NCBI RefSeq assembly: GCF_001403795.1
Contig: NZ_CXSU01000011.1
Coordinates: forward strand, 505,583-569,582
DNA from: Jannaschia donghaensis
GTDB lineage: Bacteria > Pseudomonadota > Alphaproteobacteria > Rhodobacterales > Rhodobacteraceae
Reading direction: 5' to 3'
DNA: 64,000 nt
The position numbers and the translations under genes were made by a program. The notes below the pieces were generated by a model that was not told the DNA's origin, did no database searches, and saw only the letters and a list, made by a program, of their open reading frames with translations. Within the stretch, counting starts at the first letter, position 1, and every line of letters begins with the position of its first letter. This document shows, one piece after another, positions 28,629-38,243 of the stretch.

Positions 28629-30767
28629 ATGACGTTCCGGATCGCAGCGACCGCGTGTGTCACGACCATGCTCCTGGCGACAGGTGCGTCGACCCAGCAG
28701 GTCCGCTCGGTCAATTCGTATGGCGTGCCGGGTCTGATCGACATGCCGTCCGCGCAGATGCAGCCCGACGCCGAGCTGACGACGTCATTGACGCTGCTGT
28801 CGAACGGAGCCGGTCGCGGTCAGATCGCGTTTCAACTGTTGCCGCGGGTGCAGGCACTGTTCCGCTATGCGTCGCTGCCCGACTTCCTGGCCGACGGCAC
28901 TGGTGACTTCGAACGCACATACGACCGCAGTTTCGACCTGCGCTTTCAGGTCCTCAGGGAAAGCCGCAATCTGCCGGCTGTCACCATCGGCCTTCAGGAT
29001 TTCGGCGGAACCAGCATCTATGCCGCCGAATACGTCGTCGCCACCAAGAGCTTCGGCGATTTTACCGTTACCGGCGGCATCGGCTGGGGCCGTCTGGGCA
29101 CGCGTGAGGGCTTCGGCAATCCGCTCGGTGTGCTGGACGACCGTTTTGATACGCGGCCCGGCTTGGACATCGGACGGGGCGGCACGGTGCAGTCGGATCA
29201 GTTGTTCCGCGGTGATGCCGCGCTGTTCGGCGGGGTGCAGTATGAGGTCAACGACCGGCTGACGCTGAAGGCGGAATATTCTTCCGACGCCTATGTCGCC
29301 GAAGTCGAACGCGACATCATCGACATCGAAACACCGCTCAACTTCGGCTTCGACTATGCGGTTCGGCCCAATGTGCGCGTCGGCGGCTATGTCCTGCACG
29401 GCAGCGAAGTCGGGCTGACGTTTCAGGTCGCGCTCAACCCCAAACGGGGCACTTTCGGATCGGGCCTGGACCCGGCGCCGCGCCCCGTCACGGTGCGCCC
29501 GGCGCGTGCCGCCAATCCGCAGGTCTGGAACACCGCCTGGACGCAGGACGTCGTGACCGTCCCGGCCGTGCGCACAGGTCTGGACACCAGTCTGGAAGAG
29601 GACGGGCTGGACCTTTTCGCGACGAAGATCGACGGGACCCGCGCCGAGATCCATTTCCGCAACACGCGCTATACGACCACGGCGCAGGCCATCGGTCGGG
29701 CGGCGCGTCACGCCACGGCGACCCTGCCCGCGTCGGTGGAAACCTTCGTGCTGGTCCCGCTGAACGGTCAGGGCATCGCGGGAACCGCCGTCGTCTTGCG
29801 GCGTAGCGATATCGAGGCCTTCGAGAATTCCCCCAACGGTGCCGCCGAGATCCTGGCCGTCGCCGGCCGGGTCGATGCCGCGACGCTGGACCGCGCGGGT
29901 CTGATGATCGAGCCGGATGCCCTCCCGCGTTTCCGCTGGAGCCTGGGCCCGTATGTGACGGTCAGTGCGTTCGATCCCGACAACCCTGCGCGTGTCGACC
30001 TTGGCGCGGAACTCGCGGCCTCCTATGCGCCGGTGCAGGGCGTCATTTTTGAAGGCAGCATCCGCCGGCGTCTGATCGGAAACCGCGACGAATCCACACG
30101 CGAATCGAATTCGGTGCTTCCGCGCGTGCGCACGGAGAGCAATCTCTTCGCTCGGACGGACGGACCTTTCATCGGGTATGCGACCGCGAACTACATCTGG
30201 CGACCGGGCCGCAATCTCTATGCCCGCGTGTCGGCCGGCCTGCTCGAGCAACAATACGGGGGCGTGTCGACCGAATTGCTCTGGAAGCGGGACGGAAGCC
30301 CGCTTGCCATCGGGGTCGAAGCCAACAGTGTGCGCCAGCGTGAATTCGACATGCGGCTTGGGTTCCAGGATCTGGACGCGACGACGGCCTTCGTTACCGG
30401 CTATCTGGAGCATGGGGGCGGGTTTCACAGCCGTCTCGCCGTGGGGCAGTATCTGGCCGGAGATAAAGGCGCGACCTATGAGTTGACGCGCGAATTCTCC
30501 AACGGTTGGGCGGTCAGCGCCTATGCGACCAAGACCGACGTCAGCGCCGAGGATTTCGGCGAGGGCAGTTTCGACAAGGGCATCAAGGTGACGATCCCGT
30601 TCAGCTGGATCATCGGCACGCAGACGCAGACTGCTTCGTCGAACGTCATCCAGCCGATCCTGCGTGATGGCGGGGCGCGCCTGAACCTGCGCAATCGCCT
30701 GTATCCTTCGGTTCGGGCGCAGTCGGCACCCGATCTGATGACCGACTGGGACCGGTTCTGGAGATGA
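28629..30767 (+). CDS. YjbH-family outer-membrane exopolysaccharide protein
   Basis: A 712-residue exported protein. A signal peptide (about 1-19) is followed by the YjbH N-terminus, NSYGVPGLIDMPSAQMQPD, then long stretches of alternating beta-strand pattern, as expected for an outer-membrane barrel. YjbH/GfcD proteins assist polysaccharide export in yjbEFGH/gfcABCD operons. A strong aaggag site precedes the ATG at 28629. The stop overlaps the lipoprotein gene, so the pair is coupled. Confidence 0.88.
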   Translation: MTFRIAATACVTTMLLATGASTQQVRSVNSYGVPGLIDMPSAQMQPDAELTTSLTLLSNGAGRGQIAFQLLPRVQALFRYASLPDFLADGTGDFERTYDRSFDLRFQVLRESRNLPAVTIGLQDFGGTSIYAAEYVVATKSFGDFTVTGGIGWGRLGTREGFGNPLGVLDDRFDTRPGLDIGRGGTVQSDQLFRGDAALFGGVQYEVNDRLTLKAEYSSDAYVAEVERDIIDIETPLNFGFDYAVRPNVRVGGYVLHGSEVGLTFQVALNPKRGTFGSGLDPAPRPVTVRPARAANPQVWNTAWTQDVVTVPAVRTGLDTSLEEDGLDLFATKIDGTRAEIHFRNTRYTTTAQAIGRAARHATATLPASVETFVLVPLNGQGIAGTAVVLRRSDIEAFENSPNGAAEILAVAGRVDAATLDRAGLMIEPDALPRFRWSLGPYVTVSAFDPDNPARVDLGAELAASYAPVQGVIFEGSIRRRLIGNRDESTRESNSVLPRVRTESNLFARTDGPFIGYATANYIWRPGRNLYARVSAGLLEQQYGGVSTELLWKRDGSPLAIGVEANSVRQREFDMRLGFQDLDATTAFVTGYLEHGGGFHSRLAVGQYLAGDKGATYELTREFSNGWAVSAYATKTDVSAEDFGEGSFDKGIKVTIPFSWIIGTQTQTASSNVIQPILRDGGARLNLRNRLYPSVRAQSAPDLMTDWDRFWR

Positions 30768-31438
30768 TGCGCATGACCCCAATTCGCCTGACATCCATTT
30801 TGGCCGCCGCAATCGTCGTGGTCGGATGCGGCAACACCGAAAGCCAGTCGGGCCTTGATATCGCGGCCGCCAGCGTTGCCGGCGTCGTCGGCGGGGCCGA
30901 GCCTGTGGCAGACGCCCGCAGCGTTCTGACGTCCGACCTCATCGCGGCAAGTCCGGGGTCGCTGCTGCTCGTCGTGCAGGAAGACGGCGACAATGGTTTC
31001 GTCGTGGCCCCCGTGTCGTCGAATCGCGGCACCTTGCAATGGCAGACGCTGGATGGGACCGCCTTGTTGCAGCGCAATGGCGTCTTGGTGGGCACGCGGG
31101 GATTTGGGTTCGATCTGATGACGGCCGATATAGAGCCGTTGGCCGCGGCCCTCGTGCAGGGCGGCGGGCGCGATCTGCGGCGGGTCAATCGTGTTCTTGT
31201 CGCCGGCCGGATGGTCGCCTTGGAATATTTTTGTACCGTCACGCCGCGTGGCGTGGAGACGCTCGCCTCTTTCGGACGCACGTTCCGCACGACCCGGTAT
31301 GACGAATCCTGCGCGGGGGCCGATGGCGACAGCTTCACCAACAGCTACTGGTTGTCGGCAAACGGTGCCGTCAGACGCAGTCGGGAGCGGGTCAGCCCAC
31401 AGATCGGCATGTTCGACATCTTTCGCCTAACCGAATGA
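30764..31438 (+). CDS. YjbF/GfcB-family lipoprotein
   Basis: A 224-residue lipoprotein with signal sequence and lipobox VVGC (Cys22), and a domain matching the YjbF/GfcB family by size, position behind yjbH and motifs such as YWLSANG near the C-terminus. It probably sits at the outer membrane and assists polysaccharide secretion. Translationally coupled to yjbH (ATGA). The small YjbE-like gene follows after about 145 bp that looks promoter-bearing and AT-richer. Confidence 0.8.
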   Translation: MMRMTPIRLTSILAAAIVVVGCGNTESQSGLDIAAASVAGVVGGAEPVADARSVLTSDLIAASPGSLLLVVQEDGDNGFVVAPVSSNRGTLQWQTLDGTALLQRNGVLVGTRGFGFDLMTADIEPLAAALVQGGGRDLRRVNRVLVAGRMVALEYFCTVTPRGVETLASFGRTFRTTRYDESCAGADGDSFTNSYWLSANGAVRRSRERVSPQIGMFDIFRLTE

Positions 31439-31584
31439 TTTCGGGCGACCTGTTCGGCGGACGGCGGCTTTTCGCAATGTTTCAAATTTGTCGCTTAATG
31501 AAGAACATGCGTAGTTCGCCAACTTGATTTCTACATGGGAGTAAACTAGTTCGACTGAGAGTGAATCGCCCTTTGGAGCTTGAA

Positions 31585-31836
31585 ATGAATAAGACCATCG
31601 CCCTGACCGCCGCCTTGGCCGCGGCCATTCTTCCCGCCGCCGCCATGGCCGGCAACACCGGTGCCGCCACCGTGGAGCCCGTCGTGATCGTCGACACGCC
31701 CCCCGCCGTCGGCAGCCCGCTGCTGCTGGGTGCCGCCGGTGTGGTCGCCCTGGCCGTCGTCGCCGCGGCCCTGTCGGATAGCTCTTCGTCCTCGACGACG
31801 GGCGAAGAGGACAACGGCGGCGACAGCGACGACTGA
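31585..31836 (+). CDS. Small exported YjbE/GfcA-like peptide
   Basis: An 83-residue protein with a clear signal peptide (about 1-22, ending AAAMA), an Ala/Val-rich hydrophobic segment (about 42-62) and a tail of Ser, Asp and Gly (DSSSSSTTGEEDNGGDSDD). This layout matches YjbE/GfcA peptides that accompany yjbF/yjbH, although sequence conservation is low. The ATG at 31585 has a ggag site; an upstream in-frame GTG at 31561 would spoil the signal peptide. A strong terminator follows at once. Confidence 0.72.
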   Translation: MNKTIALTAALAAAILPAAAMAGNTGAATVEPVVIVDTPPAVGSPLLLGAAGVVALAVVAAALSDSSSSSTTGEEDNGGDSDD

Positions 31837-31863
31837 TCACGCGACGCCGACTTTTAACGAATG

Positions 31864-31893
31864 AAGGAGCGGGCCACTGGCCCGCTCCTTTTC
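31864..31893 (+). terminator. Strong Rho-independent terminator of the yjb operon
   Basis: A perfect 13-bp inverted repeat (AAGGAGCGGGCCA / TGGCCCGCTCCTT) with a minimal loop is followed by TTCGTTT. It lies 28 bp past the small YjbE-like gene and also separates it from the convergent dxs gene. Confidence 0.9.
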
Positions 31894-31939
31894 GTTTCAC
31901 AGGTCTGGAATCTCGCTCGGGTTGTCCGCGTCAGGCGCG

Positions 31940-33853
31940 TCAGGCGCGTCGTTCCAAGACCTCGATCCCCAGAATATCCAGAACCTTCGCTTCGATGTCC
32001 GACGCATTCAACTGGGCATCCGCGTACATTTGTGCCGGACCCGCCTGATCGATGAACGCATCGGGTAGGACCATCGACCGGAACTTCAGCCCCGCATCGA
32101 ATACGCCCTCGTCCGACAAAAGCTGCGCCACGTGGCTGCCGAAACCGCCCACGGCACCTTCCTCGATGGTGATTAGCACGTCGTGATCGCGGGCAAGGCC
32201 AAGGATCAGGTCGCGGTCGAGCGGTTTGGCGAAACGGGCGTCCGCGACCGTCGGCGTGATCCCACGGGCGGCCAGCCGCTCGCGCGCCGCCTCCACCTCG
32301 GCCAGACGCGCGCCGAACGACAGGATCGCGACGCCGGATCCTTCGTGAACCACGCGTCCCTTGCCGATCTCCAGCGGCGTGCCGCGTTCGGGCATCTCGC
32401 ATCCCACACCCTCGCCACGCGGAAACCGGAAGGCGATGGGCCCGTCGTCGTAAGCGGCCGCCGTGGCCACCATGTGCCGCAACTCCGCCTCGTCGGCGGC
32501 GGCCATGACGACCATACCCGGAAGGTTGCTGAGATACGCGATATCGAAAGACCCTGCGTGGGTCGGCCCGTCGGCCCCGACCAGCCCGGCGCGGTCGATG
32601 GCAAAGCGGACGGGCAGGTTCTGCAAGGCGACGTCGTGCACGATCTGATCGTACCCGCGCTGCAGGAAGGTGGAATAGATGGTGCAGAACGGCTTCATGC
32701 CCGATGCGGCCAATCCCGCGCAGAACGTTACGCCATGCTGTTCGGCGATGCCGACGTCGAAGCATCGCGCTGGGAAGCGCTCCGCGAACAGGTTCAAACC
32801 GGTGCCGTCGGGCATCGCCGCCGTGACCGCGCAGATGCGGTCGTCGTCCGCCGCTTCCTGCAGCAAGCTTTCGGCATAGACCTTGGTGTAGCTTGGCGCG
32901 TTGGACTTGGCCTTGGTCTGCACACCGGTGCCCACATCGAACCTGGCCGTCGCATGGCCGCCGTCGCGCGCGCTTTCAGCGGGGCGGAAACCCTTGCCCT
33001 TCTTGGTGATCGCATGGATCAGGATCGGCCCATCGGCGCGGGATTTCACCGCGCGCAGCACGCCAAGCAGGGTTTCCATGTCATGCCCGTCGATCGGGCC
33101 GACGTAGGAGAACCCCAGCTCCTCGAACATGGTGCCGCCGACGGTCATGCCCTTGAGCATTTCCTTCGCGCGACGCGCCCCTTCCTGCAGCGGCGGCGGC
33201 AGGAAGCCCACGGCCCCCTTGGCCGCGGCCTTGAGGTCGTGGAACGGGTTCCCGGCGTACAGCCGCGACAGATAGGACGAAAGCGCGCCAACGGGCGGGG
33301 CGATCGACATCTCGTTGTCGTTCAGGATCACGATCAGCCGCTTCTTCAGGTGGCCCGCATGGTTCAACGCCTCGAACGCCATGCCGCCGGTCAGCGCGCC
33401 ATCCCCGATGACGGCAATCGCGTCGCCGTTACCCGGTGCGCCCAGTTCCCGGCCCATGGCGAACCCCAGGGCGGCAGAGATCGATGTCGACGCATGGGCC
33501 GCGCCAAAGGGGTCGTAATCCGACTCCGTCCGTTTGGTGAAGCCCGACAGCCCGTCCTTCTGGCGCAGGCTGTCCATGCGGGTCCGACGTCCCGTCAGGA
33601 TCTTGTGCGGATAGCATTGATGCGACACGTCCCAGATCAATCTGTCGCGTGGCGTGTCGAACACGGCATGCAGGGCCACGGTCAGTTCGACCACGCCCAG
33701 CCCTGCGCCCAGGTGCCCGCCCGTCCGACTGACGGCGTGGATCGTTTCGGCACGCAGCTCGTCTGCCACATGGCCCAGATCGGCGTCGGACATCGCGCGC
33801 AGATCGGCGGGACCGGCGATGCGGTCGAGAAGGGGGGTCTTCGGGGCAGTCAT
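31940..33853 (-). CDS. dxs: 1-deoxy-D-xylulose-5-phosphate synthase
   Basis: Thiamine-diphosphate enzyme that starts the MEP isoprenoid pathway from pyruvate and glyceraldehyde 3-phosphate. The 637-residue protein is full length. Motifs include [33 protein letters not shown], the ThDP motif [18 protein letters not shown] through NDNEMSI, and the transketolase centre [12 protein letters not shown]. It follows ispA on the same strand (21 bp gap), supplying precursors for the prenyl diphosphates that ispA elongates and that crtY's carotenoid pathway uses. Confidence 0.97.
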   Translation of the reverse strand: MTAPKTPLLDRIAGPADLRAMSDADLGHVADELRAETIHAVSRTGGHLGAGLGVVELTVALHAVFDTPRDRLIWDVSHQCYPHKILTGRRTRMDSLRQKDGLSGFTKRTESDYDPFGAAHASTSISAALGFAMGRELGAPGNGDAIAVIGDGALTGGMAFEALNHAGHLKKRLIVILNDNEMSIAPPVGALSSYLSRLYAGNPFHDLKAAAKGAVGFLPPPLQEGARRAKEMLKGMTVGGTMFEELGFSYVGPIDGHDMETLLGVLRAVKSRADGPILIHAITKKGKGFRPAESARDGGHATARFDVGTGVQTKAKSNAPSYTKVYAESLLQEAADDDRICAVTAAMPDGTGLNLFAERFPARCFDVGIAEQHGVTFCAGLAASGMKPFCTIYSTFLQRGYDQIVHDVALQNLPVRFAIDRAGLVGADGPTHAGSFDIAYLSNLPGMVVMAAADEAELRHMVATAAAYDDGPIAFRFPRGEGVGCEMPERGTPLEIGKGRVVHEGSGVAILSFGARLAEVEAARERLAARGITPTVADARFAKPLDRDLILGLARDHDVLITIEEGAVGGFGSHVAQLLSDEGVFDAGLKFRSMVLPDAFIDQAGPAQMYADAQLNASDIEAKVLDILGIEVLERRA

Positions 33854-33874
33854 CGCAGGCCTCTGCTTGTCGCT

Positions 33875-34744
33875 TTATCTGTCGCGGGTCACCACATAGC
33901 GGGCGACCGCCGCGAGGGTAGCAGCGCGGTCACCGAAGGGCAAAAGGGCATCTTGTGCAGATTTCACCAAGGCCAGAGCGCGATCGCGGGCGGCATCCGC
34001 CCCCATCAGCGACACGAAGGTCGCCTTGCCGGCACTCGCGTCCTTGCCCACGGCCTTGCCCATTGTCGCGGCATCACCTTCAACGTCCAGCAGATCGTCG
34101 GCGATCTGAAACGCAAGGCCCAGATCGGCCGCGAACAGCATCAGGGGCGTCGGATCGCCAATGCCCAGCAGCGCCCCCGCGCGGCAAGGCCATTCCAGAA
34201 GACGACCCGTCTTGAGCCGCTGCAATTCGGTGATCCGTTCCAGCGTCAGCGGATCGGTCGCGGTTTCGGCGGCGATGTCCAGCGCCTGGCCGCGCACCAT
34301 GCCTGCGGCCCCCGCATCCCGCGCCAGCGTCACCACCAGATCCGCACGGATCGCGGCGTCGGCATGGGTCAGCGGGCTGGCCAGCCATTCGAACGCAACC
34401 GTTTGCAGCGCATCTCCGGCCAGAACGGCCGTGGCGTCATCCCACTTGCGGTGCACCGTCGGCTGCCCACGCCGCAGGTCGTCGTCGTCCATGCAGGGCA
34501 AATCGTCGTGGATCAGGGAATAGGCGTGAACGGCCTCGATCGCCGCGGCAACCCGCAGCGCCTGACCCCGCGGCACATCGAACAACGCCGCCGTTTCAAG
34601 CACCAGAAATCCGCGCAACCGCTTGCCGCCCGATGTGGCATAGCGCATCGCATCGGCCACCGGTCCGTCGAACGGGGCCAGCAGATCGGTCAGCGTCGTC
34701 TGGATTTCGCCCTGTGCGGCGCGCAGCGCGGCGTCGAAGCTCAC
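33875..34744 (-). CDS. ispA: Polyprenyl synthetase (farnesyl diphosphate synthase type)
   Basis: A 289-residue trans-prenyltransferase condensing IPP with allylic diphosphates. The first Asp-rich motif is DDLPCMDDDD (from residue 80) and the second is DDLLD; GGKRLRG precedes them. The start is a GTG (34744) overlapping the xseB stop as GTGA. Gene order xseB-ispA-dxs is classic. Chain length specificity (C15 or C20) cannot be settled by inspection, but C15 is most likely. Confidence 0.93.
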   Translation of the reverse strand: MSFDAALRAAQGEIQTTLTDLLAPFDGPVADAMRYATSGGKRLRGFLVLETAALFDVPRGQALRVAAAIEAVHAYSLIHDDLPCMDDDDLRRGQPTVHRKWDDATAVLAGDALQTVAFEWLASPLTHADAAIRADLVVTLARDAGAAGMVRGQALDIAAETATDPLTLERITELQRLKTGRLLEWPCRAGALLGIGDPTPLMLFAADLGLAFQIADDLLDVEGDAATMGKAVGKDASAGKATFVSLMGADAARDRALALVKSAQDALLPFGDRAATLAAVARYVVTRDR

Positions 34745-34980
34745 ATGCCCTCGGCGGGCTTGGCACCCGTCGGCTGCCCCTTTGCATCCAGCGTGATCTG
34801 CGCGACCTTCTCCTCGGCCGCCTTCAGCTTGGCGTCGCAATGGTCCTTCAGCTTGGCACCGCGCGCATACAGCTCGATGGATTTTTCCAGCGGCACATCG
34901 CCGGAATCAAGCTGCGTCACCACCTGCTCCAACTGGGCCAACGCATCCTCGAAGCTCAGGGTCTTGATATCGTCAGCCAT
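34741..34980 (-). CDS. xseB: Exodeoxyribonuclease VII small subunit
   Basis: A 79-residue protein with the family's helical core (SFEDALAQLEQVVTQLDSG and LEKSIELYARGAKL). It partners XseA in degrading single-stranded DNA. It overlaps both the upstream deacetylase gene (8 bp) and the downstream ispA (GTGA), as usual for this conserved operon. Confidence 0.93.
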   Translation of the reverse strand: MADDIKTLSFEDALAQLEQVVTQLDSGDVPLEKSIELYARGAKLKDHCDAKLKAAEEKVAQITLDAKGQPTGAKPAEGM

Positions 34981-35896
34981 TTTCTCGCCTCCGCAGAACG
35001 TCCACATGGGCCGCGACGGATGTCGCAAGCGCGGTGAGGTCATAGCCGCCTTCCAGACAGGACACCAGACGACCCCCCGCATGGGCATGGGCCAGATCGC
35101 ACAGCCGGTCCGTGATCCATGCGAAGTCGTCTTCCTGCCAGTCCAGTTGAGCCAGGGGGTCCTCGCGGTGGGCATCGAACCCGGCGGACACCAGGACCAG
35201 CTGCGGCGCGAAGGCGTCAAGCCGCGCCAGGGCCGGTTCGATGCGGGCCCGGAACGTGGCACCGTCCGAATTGGGCGGCAGCGGCACGTTGATCACGTTA
35301 TCATGCGCCCCGGTTTCGGACGCGTCCCCCGTGCCGGGCCAAAGCGGAGATTGATGCGACGTGACGAACAGCGTTCGGGCCTCGTCCCACAAAAGGTCCT
35401 GCGTGCCGTTGCCATGATGGACATCGAAATCGACGACCGCGATCCGGTCTAGACCATGCGCCTCCAACGCATGTTTCGCCGCGATCGCGACGGTGCCGAA
35501 CAGACAGAACCCCATGGGCTTCGCCGTCTCCGCGTGGTGGCCGGGTGGGCGCATGGCGACGAAAGCGTTGTCCGCCTCCCCCCCGATCACCGCGTCCACC
35601 GCGCGGCAGGCGGCCCCGGCGGCCAATCGCGCCGCGCGCAAACTTCCTGGGGCCATGTGCGTATCGGCATCCAGTTGCGCCCAGCCATCGGTCGGCGATG
35701 CCGCAATCAGCATGTCGAGATAGCTTTGCGGATGGCACCGCAGGATCTGCGCATCTGTCGCCTCTGGCGCATCTTCCCGCAGCAGATCGACCCCGCTCAA
35801 AGCGCGGCGCACGGCCTTTAGTCGCGCGACCTGTTCGGGATGGCCCGGCGGCGTCTCGTGCAGGTCGGCGTCGGGATGTGTCAGCAGAAGCGTCAT
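34973..35896 (-). CDS. Histone deacetylase/AcuC family deacylase
   Basis: A 307-residue zinc hydrolase of the arginase-deacetylase fold. The catalytic HH pair occurs in RPPGHHAETAKPMGFC, zinc ligands in DFDVHHGNGTQD and a further Asp in AGFDAHREDPL. Bacterial members act on acetylpolyamines, acetyl-lysine or organic amides; the natural substrate here is unknown. It is the first gene of the deacetylase-xseB-ispA-dxs run and is separated from petR by 57 bp. Confidence 0.9.
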   Translation of the reverse strand: MTLLLTHPDADLHETPPGHPEQVARLKAVRRALSGVDLLREDAPEATDAQILRCHPQSYLDMLIAASPTDGWAQLDADTHMAPGSLRAARLAAGAACRAVDAVIGGEADNAFVAMRPPGHHAETAKPMGFCLFGTVAIAAKHALEAHGLDRIAVVDFDVHHGNGTQDLLWDEARTLFVTSHQSPLWPGTGDASETGAHDNVINVPLPPNSDGATFRARIEPALARLDAFAPQLVLVSAGFDAHREDPLAQLDWQEDDFAWITDRLCDLAHAHAGGRLVSCLEGGYDLTALATSVAAHVDVLRRRENG

Positions 35897-35953
35897 AAGG
35901 CCCCTTTCTTCTGGCGTTAAAAACCTCGGGGTCCAGGGCAGCGCCCCGGCGGC

Positions 35954-36667
35954 TCAATCTGGGGCAAGCATGTATCCGGCACCGCGCACCGTCTGAAGAT
36001 AGCGGGGCTGCTTGGGGTCGCTTTCCAGCTTGCGCCGCAACCGCGTGATCTGAACGTCGACGGCGCGTTCGCCGGAGGTATCACCATCGCGGCCAAGCTT
36101 TTCGACCAGGTCGGCGCGGCTGACAGGCTCGTGCGGGGTGGCGGCCAACACGCGCATCAGCGTCGTTTCGGTCGCGGTCAGGCGAACGGGGTCCGGCCCG
36201 CGATAAAGTTCCCCCCGGTCGAGGTCGTAGCGGGCCGTGCCCAGGTGAAGGGTCTTTGGCATCGCACCGCCGCCCCCCGCAGGTGCGCGGCGCAAGATGG
36301 CCTTCAGCCGCAGCAAAAGTTCCTTGGGCTCGAAAGGCTTGGACAGGTAATCGTCCGCCCCCGATTCAAGGCCGGTAATCCGGTCCGAGGTCTCGCCCTT
36401 GGCGGTCAGCATCAGGATCGGCATATCCCGGCTTTCGCGGATTTCGGCGCACAGGACATAGCCGTTGTCGCCGGGCATCATCACGTCGAGGATCGCCATG
36501 TCGAAATCCAGACCCGCCAGCAGGCGGCGCGCGTGGTCGGCGTCGCGGGCGGCGGTGATCAGATACCCGTTCCGCATCAGGAATTTCTGTAAAAGGCCGC
36601 GAATGCGTTCGTCGTCATCGACCAGAAGGACATGCGCCTGATGGCCGGGGGTGGCGTCGTCGCTCAT
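35954..36667 (-). CDS. petR: OmpR-type response regulator, PetR-like
   Basis: A 237-residue DNA-binding response regulator: receiver domain with DDDE (17-20) and phospho-acceptor Asp61 in ILDVMMPG, KPFEPKELLLR, then a winged-helix output domain ending VQITRLRRKLE and RGAGYML. It overlaps the MarR-type gene (ATGA). This pairing matches Rhodobacter petP-petR, found upstream of the cytochrome bc1 genes; those genes are not adjacent here. The symbol rests on the pair and on family resemblance. Confidence 0.85.
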   Translation of the reverse strand: MSDDATPGHQAHVLLVDDDERIRGLLQKFLMRNGYLITAARDADHARRLLAGLDFDMAILDVMMPGDNGYVLCAEIRESRDMPILMLTAKGETSDRITGLESGADDYLSKPFEPKELLLRLKAILRRAPAGGGGAMPKTLHLGTARYDLDRGELYRGPDPVRLTATETTLMRVLAATPHEPVSRADLVEKLGRDGDTSGERAVDVQITRLRRKLESDPKQPRYLQTVRGAGYMLAPD

Positions 36668-37158
36668 CTCTCGCCTTCCTTCACGGCCGCGAAGTAACGG
36701 CGCAGTTCGGGGTCCATCATATGTTCAAGGACCTCGCGAAAGCCAGAGACGGCTGCGGGGCCCGCCTCCCGAAAGGCGGCGCGCATCCGGGCGCGCTGCG
36801 CGTCCGACAGTTCCCGCTCCAGCGCCTCGCCCGCGTCAGTCAGATGCAGGTGGCGTTCGCGGCGATCGCGGGTGCCGACGCGACTGTCGACCAGGCCGTC
36901 TTCGACCAGGGTGCGCAGGACGCGGTTCAGGCTTTGCTTCGTGACGCCCAGAACCGACAGCAGGTTGTTCACCGTGGTCCCCGGCGTGCGGTGGATGAAG
37001 TGGATCGCACGGTGATGGGCGCGGCCATAGTTCATCCCCGAAAGGATGCGGTCAGGGTCGGCGGTGAACCCGCGATAGGCGAAGAACATCGCCTCGATCG
37101 CGCGGCGCAGCTGCTCGTCCGTGAGGAACAGAAGGTTGTCGCTGTGTCCCTGGGCCAT
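36664..37158 (-). CDS. petP: MarR-family transcriptional regulator, PetP-like
   Basis: A 164-residue winged-helix regulator. The recognition region is LGVTKQSLNRVLRTLVEDGLV with the wing DRRERHLHLTDAG, typical MarR features, and the long helical ends suit dimerisation. The ATG at 37158 is six bases past aaggag, a better fit than the ATG at 37164. It is divergent from ilvE across about 130 bp containing TTGACA (37194-37199) and an imperfect dyad ATGTCC-N5-GGGCAT, possible promoter or operator elements. Confidence 0.85.
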   Translation of the reverse strand: MAQGHSDNLLFLTDEQLRRAIEAMFFAYRGFTADPDRILSGMNYGRAHHRAIHFIHRTPGTTVNNLLSVLGVTKQSLNRVLRTLVEDGLVDSRVGTRDRRERHLHLTDAGEALERELSDAQRARMRAAFREAGPAAVSGFREVLEHMMDPELRRYFAAVKEGER

Positions 37159-37291
37159 CGGCATCTCCTTGGTTGCAAATTACGTCAGCCTTGTTGACAT
37201 TCCAAGGTCGCATTGATAGCCCGAGGCAGTTTATGCGCAATTTTATGTCCGTATCGGGCATATTTGCGACACAATAGGGATGGAGAAGACA

Positions 37292-38161
37292 ATGGCTGGG
37301 TCCTACGCTGAACTCGACGGCAAGATCTGGATGGACGGAACGCTCGTCGATTGGAAGGACGCGAATGTCCACCTGCTGACGCATGCGATGCATTACGCAA
37401 GCGCCGTCTTCGAGGGCGAGCGTGCCTACGGCGGCAAGATCTTCGCGAGCCGCAAGCACTCCGAACGGCTGCTTGCGTCGGGTCGTGCCCTCGATATGGA
37501 AATCCCTTGGACGGTCGAGGAGATCGAGGCCGCCAAATACGAGACCATGAAGGCCAACGGCCTGGACGACGCCTATGTCCGCGTCCTGGCTTGGCGCGGG
37601 GCGGGCGAAGATATGGGCGTCAGTTCGTCGCGCAACCCGGTTCGGATGGCCGTGGCCGTCTGGGCCTGGGGCAATTATTATGGCGACGCCAAGATGAAGG
37701 GCGCCAAGCTGGACATTGCCAAGTGGAAGCGGCCCAGCCCCGAAACCGCGCCGCACACTGCCAAGGCCGCGGGCCTCTACATGATCTGCACGATGTCCAA
37801 GCACGCGGCGGAGGCCAAGGGCTGTTCGGACGCGATGATGTTCGATTATCGCGGCTATGTGGCCGAGGCGACGGGGGCCAATATCTTCTTCGTCAAGGAC
37901 GGAGAGGTGCACACGCCCGACCCCGATTGCTTCCTGAACGGGATTACGCGGCAGACGGTGATGAAAATGCTGGGTGACCGGCAGGTGAAGGTGCACCAGC
38001 GCCACATCATGCCCGAGGAGCTGGAAGGCTTCGAGCAGTGCTGGCTGACCGGGACCGCGGCCGAGGTCACGCCGGTGGGCCAGATCGGCGACTACAATTT
38101 CGAGGTGGGATCGCTGACGCGGGATATCGCCGAAGGCTACGAAACGCTGGTCCGCGCCTGA
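37292..38161 (+). CDS. ilvE: Branched-chain amino acid aminotransferase
   Basis: Class IV PLP transaminase of 289 residues for leucine, isoleucine and valine. The motifs HAMHYASAVFEGERAYGG near the N-terminus, the PLP-Lys in AKAAGLYMICTMSK, and FLNGITRQTVM are characteristic. The ATG at 37292 follows ggagaa at ideal spacing; an ATG at 37280 is less likely. A terminator-like hairpin lies just downstream. Confidence 0.95.
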   Translation: MAGSYAELDGKIWMDGTLVDWKDANVHLLTHAMHYASAVFEGERAYGGKIFASRKHSERLLASGRALDMEIPWTVEEIEAAKYETMKANGLDDAYVRVLAWRGAGEDMGVSSSRNPVRMAVAVWAWGNYYGDAKMKGAKLDIAKWKRPSPETAPHTAKAAGLYMICTMSKHAAEAKGCSDAMMFDYRGYVAEATGANIFFVKDGEVHTPDPDCFLNGITRQTVMKMLGDRQVKVHQRHIMPEELEGFEQCWLTGTAAEVTPVGQIGDYNFEVGSLTRDIAEGYETLVRA

Positions 38162-38180
38162 ACGGCGGGATGAAACGAAA

Positions 38181-38212
38181 GGGGCCCCGTCCTGTGAACG
38201 GGGCCTTCTTAT
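38181..38212 (+). terminator. Probable terminator of ilvE
   Basis: An 8-bp GC-rich stem GGCCCCGT / ACGGGGCC with a 7-nt loop is followed by TTCTTAT, about 20 bp past the ilvE stop. Confidence 0.75.
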
Positions 38213-38243
38213 CCGAACCGGACGGATCTGGTGTCCGTTCGAT

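Noticed and set aside
32183-35452. 1089-codon open frame on the plus strand
   Set aside because: High-GC shadow across dxs, ispA, xseB and the deacetylase gene, all of which are clear on the minus strand.
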